Notes: generated by a model from the sequence alone, not told the origin. Shown: positions 1 to 5,592, numbered from the stretch's first letter. The stretch: DNA of 5,749 bases from Polaribacter sp. (GCA_030731695.1 JANQTK010000205.1:9699-15447), one strand, 5' to 3'. Translations and numbers: made by a program.

Positions 1-2
1 AA

Positions 3-1349
3 ATGAAAATTATCATTGCAGGTGCTGGAGACGTTGGTTTTCACTTAGCGAAACTGCTTTCTTACGAGTCTCAAGACACGTATATTATAGATTTTGATGG
101 TGAGCGTTTAAACTACATCAACAATCATTTGGATGTTATCACTAAAAAAGGCGATGCTACTTCTATCAAATTATTGAAAGAAATTGGCGTACATTCTGCT
201 GATTTATTGATTGCAGTTACCGAAAGTCAAAACACCAATTTTACGATTTCCGTAATTGGAAAAGCGCTGGGCGCAAAAAAAACAATTGCCCGTATTGACA
301 ATCCTGAGTTTTTATGCGAATGTGAAGTTGATTTTAATAAACTGGGGGTAGATTTTATGATTTCGCCTCAAGAATTGGCTGCAAATGAAATAAAAATGTT
401 GCTAAATCAGGCTTCATTCAATGATACTGTAGCTTTTGAAAGTGGCGTTTTTAATGTTTTAGGAGCTACCTTAACTTACAAATCTCCGTTAGTTGATTTA
501 ACTGTTAAAGAAGCCAGACAACGTTTTTCATCCGTAGATTATATTGCCATTGCTATTAAAAGAGAAAACGTTTCTCAAACCATTATTCCAAGGGGTGATA
601 CTACTTTTGAATTGCATGACCAAGTATATTTTTCTGTACCTAATTATAGTATGAAAGACCTGTACCCTATCATTGGAAAAGAGCAATTTCACATTAAAAA
701 TGTCATGATTTTAGGCGGAAGTAGTATTGGCGAAAAAACTGCACGAAACTTAGGAAAAGAAAAATTCAATGTAAAACTCATTGAAAAAAACAAAGAAAAA
801 GCAGAAGCACTTGCAGAGGAATTATCTGATACTTTAGTCATCAATGGAGATGGACGAAATTTAGAATTGTTAGAAGAAGAAAATATCCGCGAAACAGACG
901 CTTTTATTGCGGTTACTGGAAATTCGGAAACCAATATCATGTCGTGTTTGGTAGCAAAATCAAAAGGCGTAAAAAAGACAATTGCCTTGGTTGAAAACAT
1001 GGATTATATTGACATTTCTCAAACCATTGGTATACAGTCTTTGATTAATAAAAAACTGATTGCAGCAAGTAATATTTTTAAACACATCCGTAAAGGTGAA
1101 ATTTTAGAAATGGCAAATTTGCACAATATCGATGCTGAAGTTTTTGAATTTGAAGTTCGTGAAAATACCAAAGTCACCAAAAAACCTATCAAAGAATTAC
1201 GAATTCCACGTGAAGCCGTTTTTGGAGGAATTATTAGAGATGGAAAAGCATTAATGTGTACTGGAAGTATGCAAATCGTTGCTGGTGATAAAGTAATTGT
1301 ATTTAGTTTGCCTGAAGCTATTGAAACTGTAGAAAATTTATTTAAATAG
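3..1349 (+). CDS. trkA: TrkA, regulatory NAD-binding subunit of the Trk potassium uptake system
   Basis: Cytoplasmic subunit that binds nucleotides and gates the TrkH potassium channel at the inner membrane. The 448 residues are close to the usual length of about 450-460 for two-lobed TrkA and show a tandem RCK layout. The first Rossmann fold opens the protein (G7-A8-G9-D10-V11-G12) and has acidic residues D30/D32 at the end of the second strand and G50-D51. A first RCK_C lobe spans about 142-222. The second Rossmann fold runs from about 231 (G238-G239-S-S-I-G243, acidic E261, G282-D283-G284), and a second RCK_C lobe spans about 375-448. The ATG at position 3 is a good start because the nucleotide-binding strand begins at residue 2. 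The stop is 4 bases before trkH, so the two are almost certainly one operon. The promoter lies outside the window. Family and role are secure; nucleotide preference cannot be read from sequence. Confidence 0.95.
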   Translation: MKIIIAGAGDVGFHLAKLLSYESQDTYIIDFDGERLNYINNHLDVITKKGDATSIKLLKEIGVHSADLLIAVTESQNTNFTISVIGKALGAKKTIARIDNPEFLCECEVDFNKLGVDFMISPQELAANEIKMLLNQASFNDTVAFESGVFNVLGATLTYKSPLVDLTVKEARQRFSSVDYIAIAIKRENVSQTIIPRGDTTFELHDQVYFSVPNYSMKDLYPIIGKEQFHIKNVMILGGSSIGEKTARNLGKEKFNVKLIEKNKEKAEALAEELSDTLVINGDGRNLELLEEENIRETDAFIAVTGNSETNIMSCLVAKSKGVKKTIALVENMDYIDISQTIGIQSLINKKLIAASNIFKHIRKGEILEMANLHNIDAEVFEFEVRENTKVTKKPIKELRIPREAVFGGIIRDGKALMCTGSMQIVAGDKVIVFSLPEAIETVENLFK

Positions 1350-1353
1350 CATA

Positions 1354-2853
1354 ATGGCATCGCTCAATGTAAAAATCATTTATCGTTTTTTAGGCATTAC
1401 TGCCATTTTAAACGGGTTTTTTATGTTTATTTCTTTTCCATTCAGCTTTTTTAATGAAGAAAAAGCAGCTTGGGGAATTTTAAATGCGGGCATTATTACG
1501 GTACTTATTGGGGCGTTATTGTATTATTTTAACAAACCCAACAACACCAATATTCAAAAAAAAGAAGGCTACTTAATTGTAACTTTAGGATGGTTAACAC
1601 TCACATTTACAGGGATGTTGCCGTATTTATTATCAGGCGCAATTCCAAATGCAACCAACGCACTTTTCGAGACAATTTCTGGATACTCAACCACTGGCTC
1701 TTCTATTTTAACCGATATTGAATCCATGCCAAAAGGCATTTTGTTTTGGCGCTCTGCCACTCATTGGATTGGTGGAATGGGAATTATCGTTTTAACCATT
1801 GCCATTTTACCTTTGTTAGGTATTGGAGGAATGCAGCTTTTTATGGCAGAAGCTCCTGGACCATCTGCTGATAAATTACATCCACGAATTACAGATACTG
1901 CAAAACGTTTGTATTTGATTTATGTATTGCTAACATTCACTGAATTTTTCTTGTTAAAAGCTGCTGGAATGACCTGGTTTGATGCCATCAATCATGCAAT
2001 GGCTACAGTAAGTACAGGAGGATTTTCAACCAAAAACAATAGTGTTGCCTTTTACAATCACTTGCCTTATGTGCAATACATCATCATCTTTTTTATGATG
2101 GTTGCAGGAACCAATTTTGTATTGACCTACTTTGCATTGAAAGGAAAAATTCAAAAAGTGTTTCAGAGTGAAGAGTTTAAATATTATTTATTCGGAATTA
2201 TCGGAGTTTCGGCAATTGTTACGGTGATTGTGCATCACTTTCAAGACCCTACTTTACTATCTTCCATAGCACATCCCAAAGTATTTGGCGAATTAGAATA
2301 TGCCATCAGGCATTCATTATTCATGGTTACTTCTGTAGTTACCACAACAGGATTTGTCTCTGCAGATTATACCACTTGGAACCTTTTTGCCACCGGAATT
2401 TTCTTTGCCTTGTTTTTTACAGGAGGCTCAGCAGGCTCAACAAGTGGGGGTGTAAAAATAGTAAGACACATTATCATGCTAAAAAACAGCTTTTTAGAAT
2501 TTAAAAAAGCCTTGCATCCCAGTGCCATTATTCCTGTTCGTTATGACGGAAAATCGGTAAACCAACAAATTGTATTCAATATTTTATCGTTTTTCATCAT
2601 TTACATGTTGATATTTATTTTGGCATCTGTGATTTTAACCCTTTTTGGGATGGACTTTTTCTCAGCATTAGGCGCAGCAGCCTCTTCTTTAGGCAACATT
2701 GGTCCTGCAGTGGGGTCAGTAAACCCAGTAGCAAATTTTAACCATTTAACGGATGCTGCCAAATTGTTTTGTTCTTTTTTAATGCTCATTGGTCGGTTAG
2801 AGCTTTTCACGGTATTGATTTTGTTTACGCCGTTCTTTTGGCGAAAAAATTAG
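1354..2853 (+). CDS. trkH: TrkH-family potassium transporter, membrane channel subunit
   Basis: Potassium-translocating inner-membrane subunit, partner of the TrkA encoded 4 bases upstream. The 499-residue protein is hydrophobic throughout and has the four pore-loop repeats of the Trk/Ktr/HKT superfamily, each with the filter glycine. Loop 1 is T113-T-G-S-S117, loop 2 S220-T-G-G-F-S-T226, loop 3 T331-T-G-F334 and loop 4 S445-L-G-N-I-G-P451. The glycine/serine-rich stretch at 358-368 (GGSAGSTSGGV plus K368) is the intramembrane gating loop typical of TrkH. The C-terminus (G480-R-L-E-L-F near the end) is also canonical, so the gene is full length. Known family role: K+ uptake coupled to the membrane potential or to H+/Na+, depending on the member. 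Coupling here is not visible. Translation is probably coupled to trkA. Confidence 0.95.
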   Translation: MASLNVKIIYRFLGITAILNGFFMFISFPFSFFNEEKAAWGILNAGIITVLIGALLYYFNKPNNTNIQKKEGYLIVTLGWLTLTFTGMLPYLLSGAIPNATNALFETISGYSTTGSSILTDIESMPKGILFWRSATHWIGGMGIIVLTIAILPLLGIGGMQLFMAEAPGPSADKLHPRITDTAKRLYLIYVLLTFTEFFLLKAAGMTWFDAINHAMATVSTGGFSTKNNSVAFYNHLPYVQYIIIFFMMVAGTNFVLTYFALKGKIQKVFQSEEFKYYLFGIIGVSAIVTVIVHHFQDPTLLSSIAHPKVFGELEYAIRHSLFMVTSVVTTTGFVSADYTTWNLFATGIFFALFFTGGSAGSTSGGVKIVRHIIMLKNSFLEFKKALHPSAIIPVRYDGKSVNQQIVFNILSFFIIYMLIFILASVILTLFGMDFFSALGAAASSLGNIGPAVGSVNPVANFNHLTDAAKLFCSFLMLIGRLELFTVLILFTPFFWRKN

Positions 2854-2884
2854 GTTATTTTTTATGAACAATTTTTTACAAACT

Positions 2885-2921
2885 GTTACTAACTATTTGA
2901 TAAATAGGTGGTAATTGTTTT
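2885..2921 (+). terminator. Probable intrinsic terminator of trkA-trkH
   Basis: A near-palindrome 32 bases after the trkH stop. The inner stem CTATTT (2893-2898) pairs with AAATAG (2902-2907) around a GAT loop. It extends outward through 2885-2891 with 2909-2915, with one A/G mismatch (2892/2908) and two G-T pairs. The following sequence is T-rich (TTGTTTTG) but not an uninterrupted T run, so termination is likely rather than certain. Its tail overlaps the -33 box of the next promoter candidate. Confidence 0.45.
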
Positions 2922-2949
2922 GTTGATTGAGAAAAGTTTTTTAAACTTG
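2919..2949 (+). promoter_or_regulatory. Bacteroidota-type promoter candidate for the lipoprotein gene
   Basis: TTTG at 2919-2922 is followed after 19 bases by TAAACTTG at 2942-2949. This matches 7 of 8 positions of the TAnnTTTG -7 motif at the spacing expected for the Bacteroidota primary sigma factor. Transcription would start near 2956, giving a leader of about 50 bases that carries the TTGGCTACAAC repeat. Confidence 0.5.
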
Positions 2950-2963
2950 CGTTTATAAACTAC

Positions 2964-2974
2964 TTGGCTACAAC
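2964..2974 (+). repeat. Left copy of an 11-bp inverted repeat flanking the lipoprotein gene
   Basis: TTGGCTACAAC here is the exact reverse complement of GTTGTAGCCAA at 3581-3591. The core TGTAGCCAA recurs a third time at 3449-3457. The copies bracket the lipoprotein gene, which suggests module boundaries. Confidence 0.5.
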
Positions 2975-3004
2975 AATCAACAAACCCTAATAAAAACTAA
3001 AAAA

Positions 3005-3442
3005 ATGAAAAGAAAATTAATTTTCGGAATAGTAAGTATTTTAATTGTAACACTAACTTCATGTGGAACAAAAAGACATTTTGTAAAAATCCAAAATGGA
3101 AAACTTATAGATAAAAGGTTAGTTGGAGTATGGACTGGTAATGAATCAGGAAATATTGTTGAGGGCATGTCATCAGAATGGAAAATGACAAGAAATATAA
3201 ACGGAATTTTTTCTCTTGAAGTTAAAGCTAAACTTAATGGTGAAATTATTGAAGCTATAGAAAACGGAAATTGGTGGATTGAAAATGGTTTATTTCACGA
3301 GTTTCATGATGTTTCTGGAGGAACAGATATTTACCAGTATGAAATTATGGGTAGAAAACAAATTAAGTTTAGAGCAAAAAAAATGTCCATTGAAGTCGTA
3401 AACAAAAACTATGAATTTATTGACACAAAAAAGTCTGAATAA
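3005..3442 (+). CDS. Small lipoprotein of unknown function, possibly lipocalin-like
   Basis: A 145-residue predicted lipoprotein. Residues 1-19 form a type II signal peptide: basic MKRK, a hydrophobic core, and the lipobox L17-T-S-C20, with C20 as the lipidated residue. The residues after C20 (GTKR) lack the acidic or QA-type surface-export signal described for some Bacteroidota lipoproteins, so a periplasmic-facing location is likelier. The mature part alternates short strand-like segments and has a G-V-W-T motif at about residues 41-44, resembling the start of small lipocalin-like barrels. That resemblance is only suggestive. The ATG start is supported by the signal peptide and an A-rich leader. 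It is a single-gene module with its own promoter candidate and is bracketed by the TGTAGCCAA repeats. I do not recognise a specific family. Confidence 0.8.
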   Translation: MKRKLIFGIVSILIVTLTSCGTKRHFVKIQNGKLIDKRLVGVWTGNESGNIVEGMSSEWKMTRNINGIFSLEVKAKLNGEIIEAIENGNWWIENGLFHEFHDVSGGTDIYQYEIMGRKQIKFRAKKMSIEVVNKNYEFIDTKKSE

Positions 3443-3448
3443 ATTTAC

Positions 3449-3591
3449 TGTAGCCAACAAAGACATGTATATTCAATTGCTAACTTCTAGCCTACTTTGG
3501 AAAAGCCTCGCGGATTTTCCATTCAGTAATTATTTACTAAATTTAATGCTTAAACAACGCAACTAACTTTGTACAAACACGTTGTAGCCAA
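3449..3591 (+). repeat. Structured cassette-junction-like intergenic element
   Basis: A 143-bp spacer bounded by direct 9-bp repeats TGTAGCCAA (3449-3457 and 3583-3591). Just inside these repeats are CAAC (3456-3459) and GTTG (3581-3584), inverted to each other. The centre has a hairpin at 3499-3520: arms GGAAAAGCC and GGATTTTCC, one mismatch, loop TCGC. The right part contains AACAACGCAAC and a -7 promoter motif. The layout of inverted ends around a structured spacer after a single small gene recalls integron attC sites. However, the ends do not match the RYYYAAC/GTTRRRY core boxes well. I recall similar spacers between accessory genes in flavobacteria, but cannot verify that here. Confidence 0.5.
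3564..3571 (+). promoter_or_regulatory. Perfect -7 motif inside the junction element
   Basis: TAACTTTG matches the Bacteroidota -7 consensus TAnnTTTG at every fixed position, 38 bases before the GTG start of the acetyltransferase gene. No TTG or TTTG -33 box stands 17-23 bases upstream, so the promoter is incomplete or weak. If it is active, the junction element supplies transcription to the downstream module. Confidence 0.4.
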
Positions 3592-3608
3592 TTAAAAAAA
3601 TATGCAAG

Positions 3609-4073
3609 GTGGAATTTATTAAACTGACAAAACTATCGAAAACGCAGAAAAAAGAAATTCTTAATTTGTGGAATAATGAATATCCTGTAAAACTGAATTA
3701 TAAAACGCTTTCGGAATTTGAAAAATATCTCGAAAATTTAGCTGGACAATCTCATATTTTAATGATAAATGAAAATCAAAAAATTGAAGGTTGGTATTTT
3801 GACTTTATTCGTGAAAATGAAAAATGGTTTGCAATAATTTTAAATTCAAATTATCACGGAAAAGGATTTGGAACAAAAATTCTTAACCTTGCAAAAGAAA
3901 AAAAATCGGAATTAAATGGTTGGGTAATTGACAAAAACAACCATAACAAAAAAAATGGAGAACTTTATAAATCGCCTTTGGATTTTTATTTGAAAAACGG
4001 ATTTGAAAAATTAGCCAAAAACAGGTTAGAACTTGAAATAATATCAGCTGTAAAAATTAAATGGAAAAAATAA
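3609..4073 (+). CDS. GNAT-family N-acetyltransferase
   Basis: A 154-residue cytoplasmic acetyltransferase that should transfer an acetyl group from acetyl-CoA to an amine. The substrate is not predictable. Motif A is at about residues 80-96. The pyrophosphate-binding loop is H83-G-K-G-F-G88-T, with His where Arg or Gln is usual in (R/Q)xxGx(G/A). The motif B helix is D125-F-Y-L-K-N-G-F-E133, the typical FYxKxGF ending. Length and motif order fit a single GNAT domain. The start is a GTG directly behind the junction element, and the frame is open only back to 3588 (TAG at 3585-3587). An ATG at 3602 is out of frame and ends after six codons. A slightly displaced or damaged start is therefore possible. 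The membrane protein gene follows after 9 bases, probably co-transcribed. Confidence 0.85.
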   Translation: MEFIKLTKLSKTQKKEILNLWNNEYPVKLNYKTLSEFEKYLENLAGQSHILMINENQKIEGWYFDFIRENEKWFAIILNSNYHGKGFGTKILNLAKEKKSELNGWVIDKNNHNKKNGELYKSPLDFYLKNGFEKLAKNRLELEIISAVKIKWKK

Positions 4074-4082
4074 AAACAGAAA

Positions 4083-4469
4083 ATGGATTATAACGACTTA
4101 ATGTATATTCATCTTGTAACAGTAATTCCTTGCTTTATCATTGGGACAATATTATTATTGATTAAAAAGGGGACTAGGTTTCATAGACAATTTGGGAGAA
4201 TTTATATGATCTTAATGCTAATAACGGCAGTCATTACTCTTTTTATGCCAGCACAAGTAGGTCCAAGAATTTTGAATCACTTTGGGTGGATTCATAGCTT
4301 TAGTTTTTTAACAATTTATACAGTTCCAACTGCTTACTTGGCAATAAAAAAAGGAAACGTAAAATCTCATAAAAGGAAAATGATTTTACTATATTTTGGA
4401 GCAATTTTGATTGCTGGCGGTTTTACTTTTTTTCCCGGGAGATATTTGTATGAAATATTCTTTGGTTAA
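4083..4469 (+). CDS. DUF2306-like four-helix membrane protein
   Basis: A 128-residue integral membrane protein with about four transmembrane helices (roughly 8-28, 40-56, 70-89, 99-117). It fits the DUF2306 pattern: His10 in the first helix, F33-H-R-Q-F-G-R39 followed by I-Y before helix 2, His71 opening helix 3, and S95-H-K-R-K-M100 before helix 4. Short loops separate the helices, with basic residues at 29-39 and 90-99. The function of the family is not established. The conserved histidines in and next to the helices would allow metal or haem binding, but that is inference. It starts 9 bases after the acetyltransferase stop and probably shares its transcript. No terminator hairpin is obvious after it. 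Confidence 0.7.
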   Translation: MDYNDLMYIHLVTVIPCFIIGTILLLIKKGTRFHRQFGRIYMILMLITAVITLFMPAQVGPRILNHFGWIHSFSFLTIYTVPTAYLAIKKGNVKSHKRKMILLYFGAILIAGGFTFFPGRYLYEIFFG

Positions 4470-4492
4470 AATTTGAAATAAAAAGAAACGAT

Positions 4493-4530
4493 AGAGAACA
4501 ATGTATATAAAAAATAGACGAAATTGTAGT
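4493..4530 (+). repeat. Possible degenerate remnant of a second junction element
   Basis: AACA followed by ATGTATAT (4502-4509) and then TTGTAG (4524-4529) echoes the AACA...ATGTATAT left end (from about 3455) and the GTTGTAG right end (3581-3587) of the junction element at 3449-3591. The order is the same but the piece is much shorter. The REPIN-like element begins right after it. The match is short and may be chance. Confidence 0.2.
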
Positions 4531-4557
4531 AAAACAAATGCTCTTTGCTCCACTGCT

Positions 4558-4566
4558 AGTGCGAGC
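4558..4566 (+). repeat. Target-site duplication, left copy
   Basis: AGTGCGAGC directly precedes the inserted element and is repeated exactly at 4703-4711 directly after it. Copy B of the host repeat has this sequence only once (5613-5621), as expected for an unoccupied site. Confidence 0.7.
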
Positions 4567-4567
4567 G

Positions 4568-4702
4568 CAATGTCATTAAGTTAACGAAAAACGCACACTG
4601 TTTTGTCATTCCGACGCAGGAGGAATCTCATTGTTTGTTTACATTTTGTGATTTTATGTATTAGTCAAAAAATACAAATAACTCCCTAACTTAATGACAT
4701 TG
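4568..4702 (+). mobile_element. Non-coding MITE-like insertion with 16-bp terminal inverted repeats
   Basis: A 135-bp element whose ends are exact reverse complements over 16 bases: CAATGTCATTAAGTTA (4568-4583) and TAACTTAATGACATTG (4687-4702). It is flanked by a 9-bp target duplication. The duplication may have been 10 bp (G4567 against A4712) before a later substitution. It contains no gene and must depend on a transposase encoded elsewhere. Inside is a second TGTCATT (4604-4610) leading into a small hairpin, ATTCC (4608-4612) with GGAAT (4622-4626), a motif I recall as abundant in flavobacterial genomes. A 9-10 bp duplication would fit IS4-like or IS1-like parents; the family is undetermined. 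Confidence 0.75.
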
Positions 4703-4711
4703 AGTGCGAGC
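4703..4711 (+). repeat. Target-site duplication, right copy
   Basis: AGTGCGAGC, identical to 4558-4566, adjoins the right terminal inverted repeat of the inserted element and resumes the interrupted REPIN-like repeat. Confidence 0.7.
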
Positions 4712-4806
4712 ATCACGCTCGTACCCACAAAAAAAAATAAAAACTATTTAATACATTTACCAAACAAAACCACGAGCGAGACGCTCGCGTTAGCGTGAGT
4801 AAAAAA

Positions 4807-5244
4807 ATGGAAAGCACACTATCTAAATATCATAAGTATCTTCTTGTAGCAGCCCTTATATTATCATCTATAGCAATTTCAATAAAGGGGAGTGATGGAG
4901 AGGTTAAATTAGTCCTAAATGATTATCCAGTAATTATAACTTTATTGATAACAATAAGCTTATTCTTAGTTGCTGTCTATTTTCATATAAATAAAAAGAA
5001 AATTTCAAATCTTTCAGCTCAAATAAAAGAATCCAACATTAAAGGTGAAAGAATTGATGCGCTTCTTAGTGAATTAACGGAGAGACAAAGAGAAGTATAT
5101 GACTTGATTATTTCAGGAAAAACCAATAAAGAAATAATGAAAGAGCTATTTATCGAACAAAGCACACTGAAGACTCACATTAATCAAATTTATGGAAAAC
5201 TGAATATCAAAAGTAGAAGCGAATTAAAGTCCAAGTTAAAATAA
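4807..5244 (+). CDS. Membrane-anchored LuxR-type helix-turn-helix regulator
   Basis: A 145-residue protein from ATG 4807, or 149 from an in-frame GTG at 4795. Numbering here uses the 149 form. Two transmembrane helices come first (about 14-31 and 44-64), then a charged, helical, possibly coiled-coil linker (66-92). A LuxR/GerE DNA-binding domain follows (about 93-149) with the usual landmarks: L94-T-E-R-Q-R-E100-V, S107-G, T110-N-K-E-I114, the recognition helix S123-T-L-K-T-H128, and K135-L...S140-R141. Both termini should be cytoplasmic, holding the DNA-binding domain at the membrane. There is no receiver or ligand-binding domain, so any signal must come through the helices, the short loop at 32-43, or a partner. 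ATG is preferred because GTG 4795 lies inside the hairpin end of the REPIN-like repeat. Likely targets are unknown; the TCAACC array downstream is a candidate. Confidence 0.85.
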   Translation: MESTLSKYHKYLLVAALILSSIAISIKGSDGEVKLVLNDYPVIITLLITISLFLVAVYFHINKKKISNLSAQIKESNIKGERIDALLSELTERQREVYDLIISGKTNKEIMKELFIEQSTLKTHINQIYGKLNIKSRSELKSKLK

Positions 5245-5264
5245 TGAAACTTCGCTTTTATTAG

Positions 5265-5310
5265 AATATCAACCTTTTTCAACCCTCAATATCAACCTTT
5301 TATCAACCCC
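5265..5310 (+). promoter_or_regulatory. Array of four TCAACC motifs, possible operator
   Basis: Two tandem units of about 23 bp each begin AATATCAACCTTTT (5265-5278 and 5288-5301) and end in a second TCAACC. The four TCAACC copies start at 5269, 5279, 5292 and 5303, spaced 10, 13 and 11 bases, or about one helical turn. An inverted, imperfect site, TCAAGTTGA, follows at 5322-5330. The array lies between the LuxR-type regulator and the small membrane protein gene, upstream of that gene's start. Binding by the neighbouring regulator is inference. The reverse strand AAGGTTGAT also resembles LytTR-type direct repeats. Confidence 0.45.
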
Positions 5311-5336
5311 AAATTATTTGTTCAAGTTGATAATAA

Positions 5337-5363
5337 TTGGGATTTTTGCGTAACATAAATTTC
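5337..5363 (+). promoter_or_regulatory. Weak promoter candidate for the small membrane protein gene
   Basis: TTG at 5337-5339 and TAAATTTC at 5356-5363 (7 of 8 positions of TAnnTTTG) are separated by 16 bases, slightly short of the usual 17-23. The start codon follows 19 bases after the -7 box. The TCAACC array lies just upstream, where an activator could bind. Confidence 0.3.
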
Positions 5364-5382
5364 ACTTAAAAATAAACATATT

Positions 5383-5562
5383 ATGAAAAACAATTTATTG
5401 TACTTAGCAATGTTTCTATTAATCCTTTGTGTACCATTTAAGGGTAATGAAGAAGGAGTTCGCTGGTTGTGGGCAGATTTTATCTGGATACCTACTTCTT
5501 TGATAGTTATTTCATTGACATGCATAGGATTCTACCTGCACAAAAGAGAAAGAAATAAATAA
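5383..5562 (+). CDS. Small two-helix membrane protein of unknown function
   Basis: A 59-codon gene starting at ATG 5383, preceded by an A-rich leader, and ending in TAA at 5560-5562. The product begins MKNN. It has a hydrophobic segment at about 4-18, a short polar and aromatic stretch (K20-G-N-E-E-G-V-R-W-L-W30), a second hydrophobic helix at about 32-52, and a basic tail K54-R-E-R-N-K59. The positive-inside rule puts the tail in the cytoplasm and the acidic hairpin outside. The first segment could instead be a signal peptide. It is the only sensible frame between the regulator and the second REPIN-like copy, in the same direction as its neighbours. I recognise no family. A role as partner or target of the membrane-bound regulator upstream is inferred from position only. 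Confidence 0.6.
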   Translation: MKNNLLYLAMFLLILCVPFKGNEEGVRWLWADFIWIPTSLIVISLTCIGFYLHKRERNK

Positions 5563-5592
5563 TTACTTAAGAAAAACTACCGCTAAAAATCG

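Larger units (their letters stand above)
4540..4800 (+). repeat. REPIN-like repeat, copy A, interrupted by a MITE-like insertion
   Basis: Two inverted GC-rich ends around an A-rich middle, in an otherwise AT-rich region. The left end (GCTAGTGCGAGC at 4555-4566, continued after the insertion at 4712-4728) is the near reverse complement of the right end (4770-4794). Both follow GCTA-RY-GCGAGCGTC-W-CGCTCGT. The right end forms a perfect hairpin, CGAGCG (4773-4778) with CGCTCG (4782-4787), or alternatively CTCGCG (4784-4789) with CGTGAG (4794-4799). The left hairpin has CGAGC (4707-4711) with GCTCG (4717-4721). Paired inverted hairpins of this type resemble REPINs mobilised by Y1 (RAYT) transposases elsewhere in a genome. 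No transposase is present here. A second, uninterrupted copy lies at 5593-5699. The 325 bases between 4470 and 4794 contain only this element, its insertion and the possible remnant before it. Confidence 0.7.

Noticed and set aside
689..1360. Minus-strand open frames of 103 and 113 codons opposite trkA
   Set aside because: They lie antisense to a clearly coding, conserved gene, and their products are serine- and hydrophobic-rich low-complexity translations with no recognisable domain.
3449..3591. Calling the spacer a true integron attC site
   Set aside because: The terminal boxes do not fit RYYYAAC/GTTRRRY and no integrase is in the window; only the general layout agrees.
4752..4759. TACATTTA as a -7 promoter box for the LuxR-type gene
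   Set aside because: It matches 7 of 8 positions, but there is no -33 TTG at the right distance and it lies in the variable middle of the repeat, missing from copy B.
4795..4806. GTG 4795 as the start of the LuxR-type gene
   Set aside because: The codon belongs to the repeat hairpin and is followed four codons later by an ATG with an A-rich leader. The extra residues add nothing domain-like. It remains possible.
5244..5264. ATG overlapping the stop of the LuxR-type gene (TAATG)
   Set aside because: The frame closes after six codons, so it is not a coupled gene.
5322..5525. Minus-strand 67-codon open frame
   Set aside because: It overlaps the better-supported plus-strand gene at 5383-5562, runs across the intergenic repeat region, and shows no protein-like pattern.
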